The notes under the pieces are model-generated. The model saw nothing but the letters and a program-made list of their open reading frames with translations. It searched no databases and was not told the DNA's origin. Source: DASXBJ01 sp036491755 (GTDB taxonomy: Bacteria > Chloroflexota > Dormibacteria > Dormibacterales > Dormibacteraceae). From it: a DNA stretch of 25,174 bases. The DNA lies in assembly GCA_036491755.1 (NCBI GenBank), contig DASXBJ010000043.1, positions 1 to 25,174 of the forward strand, in the 5' to 3' direction. A program made the position numbers and the translations under genes. Every line of letters starts with the position of its first letter. The first letter of the stretch is position 1. This document shows positions 16,020 to 22,801 of the stretch, piece by piece.

Positions 16020-17120
16020 ATGCACTTGTCCCGCCCGCGCCTGGTCATCGCCGGCATGCTCGCCGCCGCGCTGGCGGCATGTTCGTCACCCCAGGCCGCC
16101 TCAGGCACTCCGAACCCGGCGTCTCCCAGCCCATCTCCGGCCCCGAGCGTTTCGCCCTCCCCGCAACCCGGCCCCGGCGGCCTCACCCTGGCCCAGGAGA
16201 TCGGGGCGGTCATGATGGTCGGGTTTCAGGGTCCGGTCGACAGCTCCCTGCTGGCCGATTGGCAGCAGCACCAGTACGGCGGACTGCTCGTCGTGAACCT
16301 GAACCACAACGCCGGCACCGCCGCCTCGATGTCCTCGCTCCTCACATCCGTGCGCGGCGTCTCGCGGCACCGCTTGATCGCGGCCACCGACCAGGAAGGC
16401 GGCGGAGTGTGCCTGGCGATCGACACCGTGCCGTGCGCGGCCATGCCCGTCGACCAGGCCGCCACCACTCAGATGGCGGCTGCGCTGAAGCAGCTGGGCT
16501 TCGATCTCGACCTGGGGCCGGTATCCGATGTCTGCAGCGGATCCAGCTCCATCATGTGGGGCCGCTGTTACGGAACCGCCCCGGCCACCGTCTCAGGGGC
16601 TGTCGGGCCCGTGGTCGACGGCATCCACGCCGCCGGGATGCTGTCGGCGGCCAAGCATTTTCCCGGCCACGGCGACACGGGCGTGAGCTCCGAGACCCAA
16701 CTGCCGCGGATCGACGAGAGCGTGGCCACCATCCAGTCGCGGGACCTGCCGCCGTTCCAAGCGGCCATCTCACATGGCGTCGATTTCGTGCTCCTCGGAC
16801 ACCTGTTCTACCCGGCCATCGATCCCGTGCGCTCGGCAGACCTATCACCGGCCACGATGCAGCTGCTCCGGTCGAACCTCGGCTTTCGCGGCGCGATCAT
16901 CTCCGACGACATGGAGATGGGGGCCATCACCAACAGCACCCCGACGCCCGAGGCAGCTGTCGAGTTCCTGGTGGCCGGAGGCGACATGGTGATGGTCGCC
17001 CATCACATCGCGGTCGCCGGCGCGACATATGACGCCATAGCGGCCGCCGTGGCGAGCGGCCGCCTTTCCCGCGCGCGACTTGACCAGGCAGTGGCAACGC
17101 TGCAAGCGCTTCCGGCGTGA
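16020..17120 (+). CDS. GH3 family lipoprotein, NagZ-like, with altered catalytic dyad
   Basis: 366 residues. Residues 1-21 form a lipoprotein signal peptide ending in a lipobox (LAAC, Cys21), followed by a Pro/Ser-rich linker to about residue 53. The (beta/alpha)8 domain follows, with GAVMMVGFQG, ATDQEGG (Asp124), KHFPGHGDT (212-220) and ISDDMEMGAI (nucleophile candidate Asp296). This is the NagZ branch of GH3, which removes beta-N-acetylglucosamine from cell-wall or glycan substrates. In NagZ the KHFPGHGDT motif is followed by x-V-Asp-Ser-His, where Asp-His is the acid/base dyad. Here it reads GVSSET, with Ser223 and Glu225 in those places. The Arg that usually follows DQEGG-x-V is also missing. 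It may be inactive, use Glu as acid/base, or bind rather than cut. The ATG at 16020 has no good SD. Confidence 0.85.
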   Translation: MHLSRPRLVIAGMLAAALAACSSPQAASGTPNPASPSPSPAPSVSPSPQPGPGGLTLAQEIGAVMMVGFQGPVDSSLLADWQQHQYGGLLVVNLNHNAGTAASMSSLLTSVRGVSRHRLIAATDQEGGGVCLAIDTVPCAAMPVDQAATTQMAAALKQLGFDLDLGPVSDVCSGSSSIMWGRCYGTAPATVSGAVGPVVDGIHAAGMLSAAKHFPGHGDTGVSSETQLPRIDESVATIQSRDLPPFQAAISHGVDFVLLGHLFYPAIDPVRSADLSPATMQLLRSNLGFRGAIISDDMEMGAITNSTPTPEAAVEFLVAGGDMVMVAHHIAVAGATYDAIAAAVASGRLSRARLDQAVATLQALPA

Positions 17121-17158
17121 CCCAAGCAGGATCACTCGTCCCCGCTTGATGAGAGAGG

Positions 17159-17905
17159 TCACCCGGCCGGCTCGACCCTCCACCGCGACTTGCGCGCCCA
17201 AGCTTCCGCGACATGTTCGATGCGCCTGATCACCGCGTCCTTCGCGTAGGTGTAGGCGAGGCGATCGTCGCTCCAGCGGAGCGCGGCTGCCTCCTTCGCT
17301 TCGACGTAATCTCGGCGCGCTGCCTCGTCGGCGCGCAGATAGTCGCGGAACATGAGGTGCCTGCGCTCCCAAGCGCCGCCCACGTTACAGACGTGGACGT
17401 GCACGTCACGCGGCAAACCTGCGAAGGGTCGAAGAAAGCGGTGCTCGCTGTCGCGATTACGAAGCTGCACGCCGAGCGACTCGATGGCACGCACATAGAG
17501 CGCCTCATCGGCCATGTCGTGGACGCTCACCTGGATGTCGATGATCGGCTTCGCGGCCAGGCCCGGCACCGACGTCGAGCCCACGTGGTCGATCCGCCTG
17601 GCCACGCCTGGCAGAGCCGTGGCCAGCTTTCGCCGCCAGGTTTCGAATTGGGCCGGCCACGCTGGATCGTAAGGTTCCAGAGTGACCGGATCGTCGTCGT
17701 TCCGGTCACTGCCGGGAGCTATCTGGAAACTGGGATCCATCACGCGGAGCGCACGGAGCCCGAGCTGGACACGCTCCTCGAACGGCAGCTCCTCGGCCCT
17801 TATGCCACGGGAGTCAGCGACCAGCTCGTAGAGGTCGATGACGTTGACCGAGTCGCCGTGGCTGCGACGCAACGCCTGCCAGGATTCAAAGGGATCCTCT
17901 TCCAC
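17159..17905 (-). CDS. GrpB family (UPF0157) nucleotidyltransferase-like protein with N-terminal extension
   Basis: 248 residues. The GrpB domain spans about 73-235. It shows VTLEPYDPAWPAQFETWRRKL, then HVGSTSVPGLAAKPIIDIQV (107-126, holding the Gly-Ser and Asp of the nucleotidyltransferase fold), then RDVHVHVCNVGGAWERRHLMFRDYLRADEAARRDYVEAK. GrpB proteins carry the minimal nucleotidyltransferase fold, but their physiological substrate is not established. The first 70 residues are an extension with coding-like character (VIDLYELVADSRGIRAEELPFEERVQLGL). The GTG start at 17905 has no clear SD. An internal ATG at 17740 would give a conventional GrpB length. It is convergent with the GH3 gene. 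Confidence 0.85.
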   Translation of the reverse strand: MEEDPFESWQALRRSHGDSVNVIDLYELVADSRGIRAEELPFEERVQLGLRALRVMDPSFQIAPGSDRNDDDPVTLEPYDPAWPAQFETWRRKLATALPGVARRIDHVGSTSVPGLAAKPIIDIQVSVHDMADEALYVRAIESLGVQLRNRDSEHRFLRPFAGLPRDVHVHVCNVGGAWERRHLMFRDYLRADEAARRDYVEAKEAAALRWSDDRLAYTYAKDAVIRRIEHVAEAWARKSRWRVEPAG

Positions 17906-17982
17906 GCGTCAGCGCAGCCGGAACGAGGTGACCCTGGTGACGACGGAGTCGAACAGCAGACCGCGAGAAAACATGGCCACGG

Positions 17983-18780
17983 CTACTCCGAGATGGGCAC
18001 CCGCAGGTCGGCATTGGCGCGAGCCTCACCCGCGGGCTCGACGTCGACCTTGGAGATCGACAGGTAAGCGACCCAGACGATGATCACGATCGTCAGAGCG
18101 ATGGCCACCGTGCCGCGCCCGAAGTTGAGGCCGCCGAGGGCCTGCGGCACCCCGAGCCAGTCCGCCCACGATGCGCCGAGCGGCCTGGTGATGATGTAGG
18201 CGAACCAGAACGCGAACACCTCGTGCAACCGGAACAGCCGGCGCGCCACGAGTGGGATGGCGAAGATGACCGTGTACATGAGGCCCGAGACAAACCAACC
18301 CAGGTGCATCGTGTAAGCGGACATGTCGCCGGCCGCGGTGCCCATGGCAAACGTTGCCAGCACGGCCGCCCAGTAGAACACCTCGCGGCGCCGCGAGGTG
18401 ATGCTGTGAATCGAAAGCGTCCGCTCGCTGATATACCAGGCGCTGAAGACCACGGCGAGACCGGTCCCGCACAGGATCGTGCTGACCACGTACGAGATGC
18501 CCAGCTCTATGTGTGCGGCGTCGGCCACCATCGTGCCGAACACCGCCACCATCACCACCGCGAGCCAGTACGTCGCCGCCATGTAGCGCCGCACGAGGAA
18601 CTGCCAGCCCAGGGCGACCGCAAACCCGAGGAAGCCGATGCCGACCGCGTAGTACGGGTTGATGGTGTGGACCAGGTAGTCGGAGGTCGCCTCGCCCATG
18701 GCCGTGCTCAGGATCTTCACGGCCCAGAAATGAAAGGTGACCGCGGGCACCTTTCTCTGCGTCGGCAGCGCTGCCACCAC
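17983..18780 (-). CDS. COG4705-like multi-pass membrane protein
   Basis: About 265 residues, starting at one of two adjacent GTG codons (18780 or 18777), 10 bp after the MFS gene stop. The frame extends further upstream, but residues before these GTGs look non-native and overlap the MFS gene. The start region KVPAVTFHFWAVKILSTAMGEATSDYL matches the uncharacterised membrane-anchored family I know as COG4705 (KVPEVT..FW..KIL.TT.GE...D). About eight helices are visible. A Gly-x4-Asp motif occurs four times, at residues 29-34, 82-87, 147-152 and 202-207, each at the end of a helix, which implies an internally repeated fold. The function is unknown. Regularly placed membrane Asp residues suggest ion or proton coupling, but that is an inference. 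Confidence 0.75.
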   Translation of the reverse strand: MVAALPTQRKVPAVTFHFWAVKILSTAMGEATSDYLVHTINPYYAVGIGFLGFAVALGWQFLVRRYMAATYWLAVVMVAVFGTMVADAAHIELGISYVVSTILCGTGLAVVFSAWYISERTLSIHSITSRRREVFYWAAVLATFAMGTAAGDMSAYTMHLGWFVSGLMYTVIFAIPLVARRLFRLHEVFAFWFAYIITRPLGASWADWLGVPQALGGLNFGRGTVAIALTIVIIVWVAYLSISKVDVEPAGEARANADLRVPISE

Positions 18781-18790
18781 TCGACAATAC

Positions 18791-20092
18791 CTAGGATCGA
18801 CCGGCCTCGGCAGCCGCGCCGGGACCCTGCGCGCGGTGCGTTCGATCGTCGTATTTGCGAAACGCGGGCAGCGCCAGGCCACATACCAGGCATCCGATGA
18901 CGCACAGCACGCCGCCCGAGGTGACGGAGAAACGGACGCTGCTCAGCGAGGCGACCACGCCCGATTCGAAGTTGCCCAGCGTCGGCCCGATCGAGTAGCT
19001 GAGCAGCTCGATCGACGCCAGGCGTCCGCGCAGGGAGTCGGGGATGGTCTGGTTCCAGATGACCTGGCGGAACAGCCCGCTCATCGAGTCGCCGGCCCCC
19101 GCCAGGCCCAGGAACACCAGCGCCGCGACCAGCCCGGGCACCAGGCCGAACCCGATGATGGCGCCGCCCCAAACCGTGGCCCCGATGAGGACGCCCAGCC
19201 CGTGACGGTGAAACCTTCGGCTCCACCCGCTGGTGGCTGAAAAGAGAAAAGACCCGACCGCCGGCGCCGCGTAGAGGAGGCCGAGCACCTTGGGACCGCC
19301 CAGGCCCTGCGCGATCGCGGGGTAGAGCGCCATGGGCATTCCGAAGAGCATCGCGACGATGTCCACGACGTAGGTGCCGATGAGCTCCGGGCGGCTCCGC
19401 GCGTAATGCAGCCCTTCCATGACCCGCCGCAGGCTCGGCCGTTCCGCGTCGGCCGGCGGCGGCACGGCGTGCATGAGAGCCAGGCATGCCAGTCCGACCA
19501 CGAAGGTCGCGACGTCGACCAGGTAGGTACCCGGGAGCCCGATGACGGCGATGAGCACCCCTGCCAGCGCCAGCCCCGCGATCATGCCGAGGGTGCCGCG
19601 CAGGCTGCCCAGCGCGGCGGCCGCGGGCAGCTCTTCGCGCTCGACCAGGCGCGGGATCAGGGCATCGAGCGAGGGCCGCTGCAAGGCGTCGAACGATCCC
19701 TGCAGGGCGGCGATCGCGAAGATCAACCACAGGATCGGGTGCGGGAACAGCGAGTTGCCGGTCAGCAGCAGGCTGCCCGCCATCAGCCCGGCCTCGCTCA
19801 GCAGCACCATCCGCCGGCGATCCGCGGCGTCCGCCAGCGCGCCGCCCAGCATCGCGAAGCCGAGCAGCGCCGCCAGCTCCACCAGTCCGAGGATGCCGAC
19901 GAGGAACACGCTGTGCGTCAACAGGTACACCTGGTACGGCACCGCGACCGCCGTGATCATGCTGCCGAAGAACGACACCATGCGGCCGATGAACAGGAGT
20001 CGGAAGTCTCGGTGGCGCCGCAGGGGTGAGAGGTCGACCGTGGCGAGGTGAAACCAGCGTCTGTGCGATTGGTCCGAGTCGGGGATGCTCAT
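18791..20092 (-). CDS. MFS transporter (EntS-like exporter)
   Basis: 433 residues with about 12 membrane helices. The N-terminus LSPLRRHRDFRLLFIGRMVSFFGSMITAVAVPYQVYLLT is typical of the EntS/DHA3 branch of the major facilitator superfamily. Motif A between helices 2 and 3 is present as GGALADAADRRRMVLLSEAG. RLVEREELPAAAALGSLRGTLGMIAGLALAGVLI follows at helices 4-5. Members export siderophores, macrolides or other small molecules by proton antiport. No siderophore genes are near, so the substrate is open. It lies 18 bp after the GNAT gene and 10 bp before the COG4705-like gene on the same strand, so these are probably co-transcribed. No clear SD precedes the ATG. Confidence 0.9.
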   Translation of the reverse strand: MSIPDSDQSHRRWFHLATVDLSPLRRHRDFRLLFIGRMVSFFGSMITAVAVPYQVYLLTHSVFLVGILGLVELAALLGFAMLGGALADAADRRRMVLLSEAGLMAGSLLLTGNSLFPHPILWLIFAIAALQGSFDALQRPSLDALIPRLVEREELPAAAALGSLRGTLGMIAGLALAGVLIAVIGLPGTYLVDVATFVVGLACLALMHAVPPPADAERPSLRRVMEGLHYARSRPELIGTYVVDIVAMLFGMPMALYPAIAQGLGGPKVLGLLYAAPAVGSFLFSATSGWSRRFHRHGLGVLIGATVWGGAIIGFGLVPGLVAALVFLGLAGAGDSMSGLFRQVIWNQTIPDSLRGRLASIELLSYSIGPTLGNFESGVVASLSSVRFSVTSGGVLCVIGCLVCGLALPAFRKYDDRTHRAQGPGAAAEAGRS

Positions 20093-20110
20093 CGTTCGGC
20101 CGCGTCCGGG

Positions 20111-20998
20111 CTAGTGCCAGTCGTCGCAGTAGTAAATGGGCGCCGAGTCATAGTCGATGCCTTCCCCGCGCTTCATGCGCAGGGCCGCCCCTCCGTTCTT
20201 GTAGCCGTGCTCGAGGAGCGCATCGAGCGTCGCGCGCGAGGAGCCGGGGACCTGGGTCGCGACCGCGGTCCTGCCGTGACGGCCGGCCAGCGCCTCGACG
20301 CCCAGCACCAGCGCATCGAACGTCGGGCGATCGGGCGCCGCGATCAGCGGCACATAGGCGGTGGTCGCCTCGACCCACAGGGTGTTCTCGACGTGGCACA
20401 CCGCGAAGCCGTCGCCCGCGGTCAGCGTGAAGCCCGCTTTCGAGCTCAGCGTGGCGCGGGCATCCTTCGATGCATCGAATCCCGGATACACATAATCGAG
20501 GGCCGGAGGCGGCGCGTCCACCTGCACGCCGGAGGGCACCTCGCCGCCGCGGACGCTGCGCCGATAGCTGATGCCGGTCCACGAGGGCTGGAAGCCCAGC
20601 TTCTGATAGAGGTGGACGTGCTGCGGGCTGTTGGCCAGCGTCTCCAGGCCCATCAGCCGCATGCCGCGGCGCTCGGCCGAGGCGATGCTCTCGCGCACCA
20701 ATCTCTGCGCGGTTCCGCTGCCCTGGAAGCCCGGACGCACGGCCAGCGGCCCGAACCAGCCCAGGGTTCCGCGCAGCAGCGAGAAGTTCGCGCCGACCAC
20801 CTCGCCGCCGGCCACGGCGACATGGCAGCCGTCCGGATCGAGCGCGAGCCGGTACGTTCCCATCATCGAGGCGAAGAGGGGAGAGGGTGGCGTCCGGTTG
20901 TACATGCCTTCGATCAAACCGGTGAAGGCTGTGTTGACGACCTCCAGGACCGCGTGGAGGTCTGTCTGCTGCATCGGCCTGATCTCCACACTTTTCAT
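20111..20998 (-). CDS. GNAT family N-acetyltransferase with a second, degenerate C-terminal domain
   Basis: 295 residues. The first domain (about 1-150) is a standard GNAT fold. IRPMQQTDLHAVLEVVNTAF leads in, the acetyl-CoA-binding motif A is LAVRPGFQGSGTAQRLV (85-101, Gln-x-x-Gly-x-Ala form), and LYQKLGFQPSW closes it. The second half (about 160-295) contains GFTLTAGDGFAVCHVENTLWVEATTAYVPLIAA and ALAGRHGRTAVATQVPGSSRATLDALLEHGYKNGGAALRMKRG, which looks like a degenerate GNAT-like domain without a clear motif A. Substrate unknown. It is probably the first gene of the minus-strand unit that runs into MFS and COG4705-like, and it is divergent from the PilZ gene. Confidence 0.88.
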   Translation of the reverse strand: MKSVEIRPMQQTDLHAVLEVVNTAFTGLIEGMYNRTPPSPLFASMMGTYRLALDPDGCHVAVAGGEVVGANFSLLRGTLGWFGPLAVRPGFQGSGTAQRLVRESIASAERRGMRLMGLETLANSPQHVHLYQKLGFQPSWTGISYRRSVRGGEVPSGVQVDAPPPALDYVYPGFDASKDARATLSSKAGFTLTAGDGFAVCHVENTLWVEATTAYVPLIAAPDRPTFDALVLGVEALAGRHGRTAVATQVPGSSRATLDALLEHGYKNGGAALRMKRGEGIDYDSAPIYYCDDWH

Positions 20999-21042
20999 CG
21001 CGCGAGTCTAGCGGCGCCCGCTGGCATAGATAAGACGCGCGA

Positions 21043-21059
21043 GAGCGGGGCGCTCCCGC
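21043..21059 (+). repeat. Stem-loop immediately before the PilZ start codon
   Basis: AGCGGG (21043-21048) and CCCGCT (21054-21059) are exact complements around GCGCT. The stem ends 2 nt before the ATG at 21062 and occupies the place where an SD would be. It may hinder initiation at that ATG, or point to GTG 21074 as the real start. Confidence 0.45.
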
Positions 21060-21061
21060 TT

Positions 21062-21403
21062 ATGCTGCGGCCCGTGTCCGACCGGCGACGCTATCCACGC
21101 GTCAATGCCGAGGTCTTCTGCCGGCCGGCCGGCCTCGGCCTTTTCCACCAGCGGCGCAACACCCAGGACATCAGCCTCGGCGGCATGCGCGTGTACTCCG
21201 ACGAGGCCTACCCTGTAGGGCGCCGGCTCGACCTTGACGTTTCACTGCCGGACGGTTCGATGGTGCGGTGCTGGGCTGAGGTCGTGTGGCAGGTGGAGTT
21301 GGACGGCGCCGCCGGCGCCCGGTTCGACATCGGCCTCAAGTTCACCGATCTGGCTCCGGAAGACGTGCAGAGGCTTGCCGCCGTGCTCGGGCCCGGCCGC
21401 TAG
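21062..21403 (+). CDS. PilZ domain protein (c-di-GMP effector)
   Basis: 113 residues, a single PilZ domain. Both halves of the c-di-GMP binding signature are intact: Arg9-x3-Arg13 in RRRYPRV, and Asp36-x-Ser-x-x-Gly-Gly in DISLGGMRVYS. After these come VGRRLDLDVSLPDGSMVRCWAEVVWQVE and GLKFTDLAPEDVQRL, the usual barrel strands and closing helix. Stand-alone PilZ proteins pass the c-di-GMP signal to motility, polysaccharide or secretion machinery by protein contact. No cyclase or phosphodiesterase gene is in the window. The position just before a glycan gene cluster hints at control of polysaccharide output, but this is inference. The start could be ATG 21062 or GTG 21074, and neither has an SD. 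Confidence 0.88.
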   Translation: MLRPVSDRRRYPRVNAEVFCRPAGLGLFHQRRNTQDISLGGMRVYSDEAYPVGRRLDLDVSLPDGSMVRCWAEVVWQVELDGAAGARFDIGLKFTDLAPEDVQRLAAVLGPGR

Positions 21404-21411
21404 GCCCCGCG

Positions 21412-21501
21412 ATGTGGCAGTTCCTCGTGGGCCTGATGGCCGGAATCCTGGTCGGCGTGCTCATCATGGCTGCGCTGGTCGCAGCGAGCCGCAAGCCCTA
21501 G
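21412..21501 (+). CDS. 29-residue single-helix membrane microprotein
   Basis: ATG 21412 to TAG 21501, 8 bp after the PilZ stop, encodes MWQFLVGLMAGILVGV followed by LIMAALVAASRKP. It is one hydrophobic helix with a short basic tail and glycine spacing (Gly-x3-Gly-x3-Gly). The pattern resembles very short bacterial membrane proteins such as the DUF3789 type (F..GL..G...G...M). There is no separate SD, so translation may be coupled to PilZ. The function is unknown. It could anchor or modulate a membrane partner. Confidence 0.6.
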   Translation: MWQFLVGLMAGILVGVLIMAALVAASRKP

Positions 21502-21619
21502 GCGGGACACACGTCCTAGAGGGGGGCCGGGTCGTGGCCCGAGCCGGCGGATATCGCCCATTCCAACGGGCACACTACCGCTCCTAGGCTTGCCAGCAGT
21601 GGCGGTGAACGGGCAGCGT

Positions 21620-22801
21620 ATGGGCCGCAATGGCCGGTCGACGAGGCACCAGGGTGCTGTTCCAGCGCGCGCCGCGGCAGCAGTGGTGGCGTCGACGGCC
21701 GACATCGTCCGCTCAGATCCGGACCTGGACCTTCTGGAGTGGGACCCGGCCACCGCCAGGCGGGCGAAGGCCACCGGGCGCATTCGGATCGGCGTCATCG
21801 GTTACGGCTACTGGGGCCCGAACCTGGTGCGCAACTTCGCCGACTATCCCGGTTCCGAGGTCGCCTCGGTTGCCGACATGCGGCTCGACCGGCTTGGCCC
21901 GGTGCAGCGCCGCTACCCGGGTGTCACCACGACCACCGATTACCGAGACCTGCTCAACGATCCGAACATCGACGCGATCGTCATCTCCACTCCAATCTCC
22001 ACGCATTTCGACCTCGCCCTGGCGTCTCTGCAAGCCGGCAAGCACGTTTTGGTGGAAAAAACCGTGACGGCGACGTCGGCTCAGACGGAGCGCCTTATCG
22101 AGGAGGCCGAGCGCAGGCGGCTCGTCCTCATGGTCGACCACACGTTCGTCTACACGGGCGCCGTGCAGAAGATCAAGGAGATCATCGACGCGGGCCGGCT
22201 GGGCCGGCTCTACTACTACGACTCGGTCCGCGTGAACCTGGGTCTGTTCCAGCAGGACGTCAGCGTGCTGTGGGACCTGGCGGTGCACGACCTCTCGATC
22301 ATGGACCACGTCTTGGAGCAGGTGCCGAACGCCGTGGCGGCCACGGGCGTCGCCAATGTGCCGGGCCGGCCCATCAACACCGGCTACCTCACCTGTTTCT
22401 TCGAGACCAACCTGCTGGCGCACTTCCACGTCAACTGGCTGGCCCCCGTGAAGATCCGCCGAACCCTGATCGGCGGCGATGCCCAGATGATCGTCTACGA
22501 CGACCTCGAGCCGAGCGAGAAGGTCAAGATCTACGACCGCGGGATCACCGTCGACCGGCCGTCGGAGGCCGCATATGAGCTGCTGGTCGGATATCGCAGC
22601 GGCGACATGTGGGCGCCACAGGTGAGCCTGACCGAGGCCTTGCGCGTCGAGATTCAGCACTTCGTCGAGTGCATCCACAGCGGACAGAAGCCGATCACCG
22701 ACGGGCATTCCGGATTACGGATCGTCCGCATACTCGAGGCGGCCACCGAGTCTCTGCAGCAGCGGGGCCGGCCGGTCGAGATCAATTGGACGAAGACCTA
22801 G
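21620..22801 (+). CDS. Gfo/Idh/MocA family sugar-nucleotide dehydrogenase (GnnA/WlbA-like)
   Basis: About 393 residues from ATG 21620. TTG 21590 and GTG 21599/21605 are alternatives, and none has a strong SD. The Rossmann motif GVIGYGYWGPNLVRN begins near residue 58, after a longer than usual N-terminal tail. The catalytic Lys is in VEKT (Lys147, usual form EKP), and a conserved His is in WDLAVHDLSIM (His223). Relatives such as WlbA/WbpB and GnnA oxidise the 3-hydroxyl of a UDP-N-acetyl-sugar, and a DegT aminotransferase then converts the ketone to an amine. Exactly such an aminotransferase gene overlaps the 3' end by 16 bp. I infer the same two-step 3-amino-sugar pathway here. Confidence 0.87.
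   Translation: MGRNGRSTRHQGAVPARAAAAVVASTADIVRSDPDLDLLEWDPATARRAKATGRIRIGVIGYGYWGPNLVRNFADYPGSEVASVADMRLDRLGPVQRRYPGVTTTTDYRDLLNDPNIDAIVISTPISTHFDLALASLQAGKHVLVEKTVTATSAQTERLIEEAERRRLVLMVDHTFVYTGAVQKIKEIIDAGRLGRLYYYDSVRVNLGLFQQDVSVLWDLAVHDLSIMDHVLEQVPNAVAATGVANVPGRPINTGYLTCFFETNLLAHFHVNWLAPVKIRRTLIGGDAQMIVYDDLEPSEKVKIYDRGITVDRPSEAAYELLVGYRSGDMWAPQVSLTEALRVEIQHFVECIHSGQKPITDGHSGLRIVRILEAATESLQQRGRPVEINWTKT

Noticed and set aside
17124..17149. CAAGC/GCTTG pair between the convergent GH3 and GrpB genes as a terminator
   Set aside because: A 5-bp stem with a 16-nt loop and no T-tract is not persuasive.
17909..17974. 21-codon minus-strand frame between the COG4705-like and GrpB genes (MFSRGLLFDSVVTRVTSFRLR)
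   Set aside because: It is too short to support, has no SD or known family, and could simply be leader sequence of the GrpB gene.
21497..21588. Three CCTAG-type words between the microprotein and the dehydrogenase gene
   Set aside because: Short, unevenly spaced, and the word also occurs elsewhere in the window, so there is no evidence of a repeat element.
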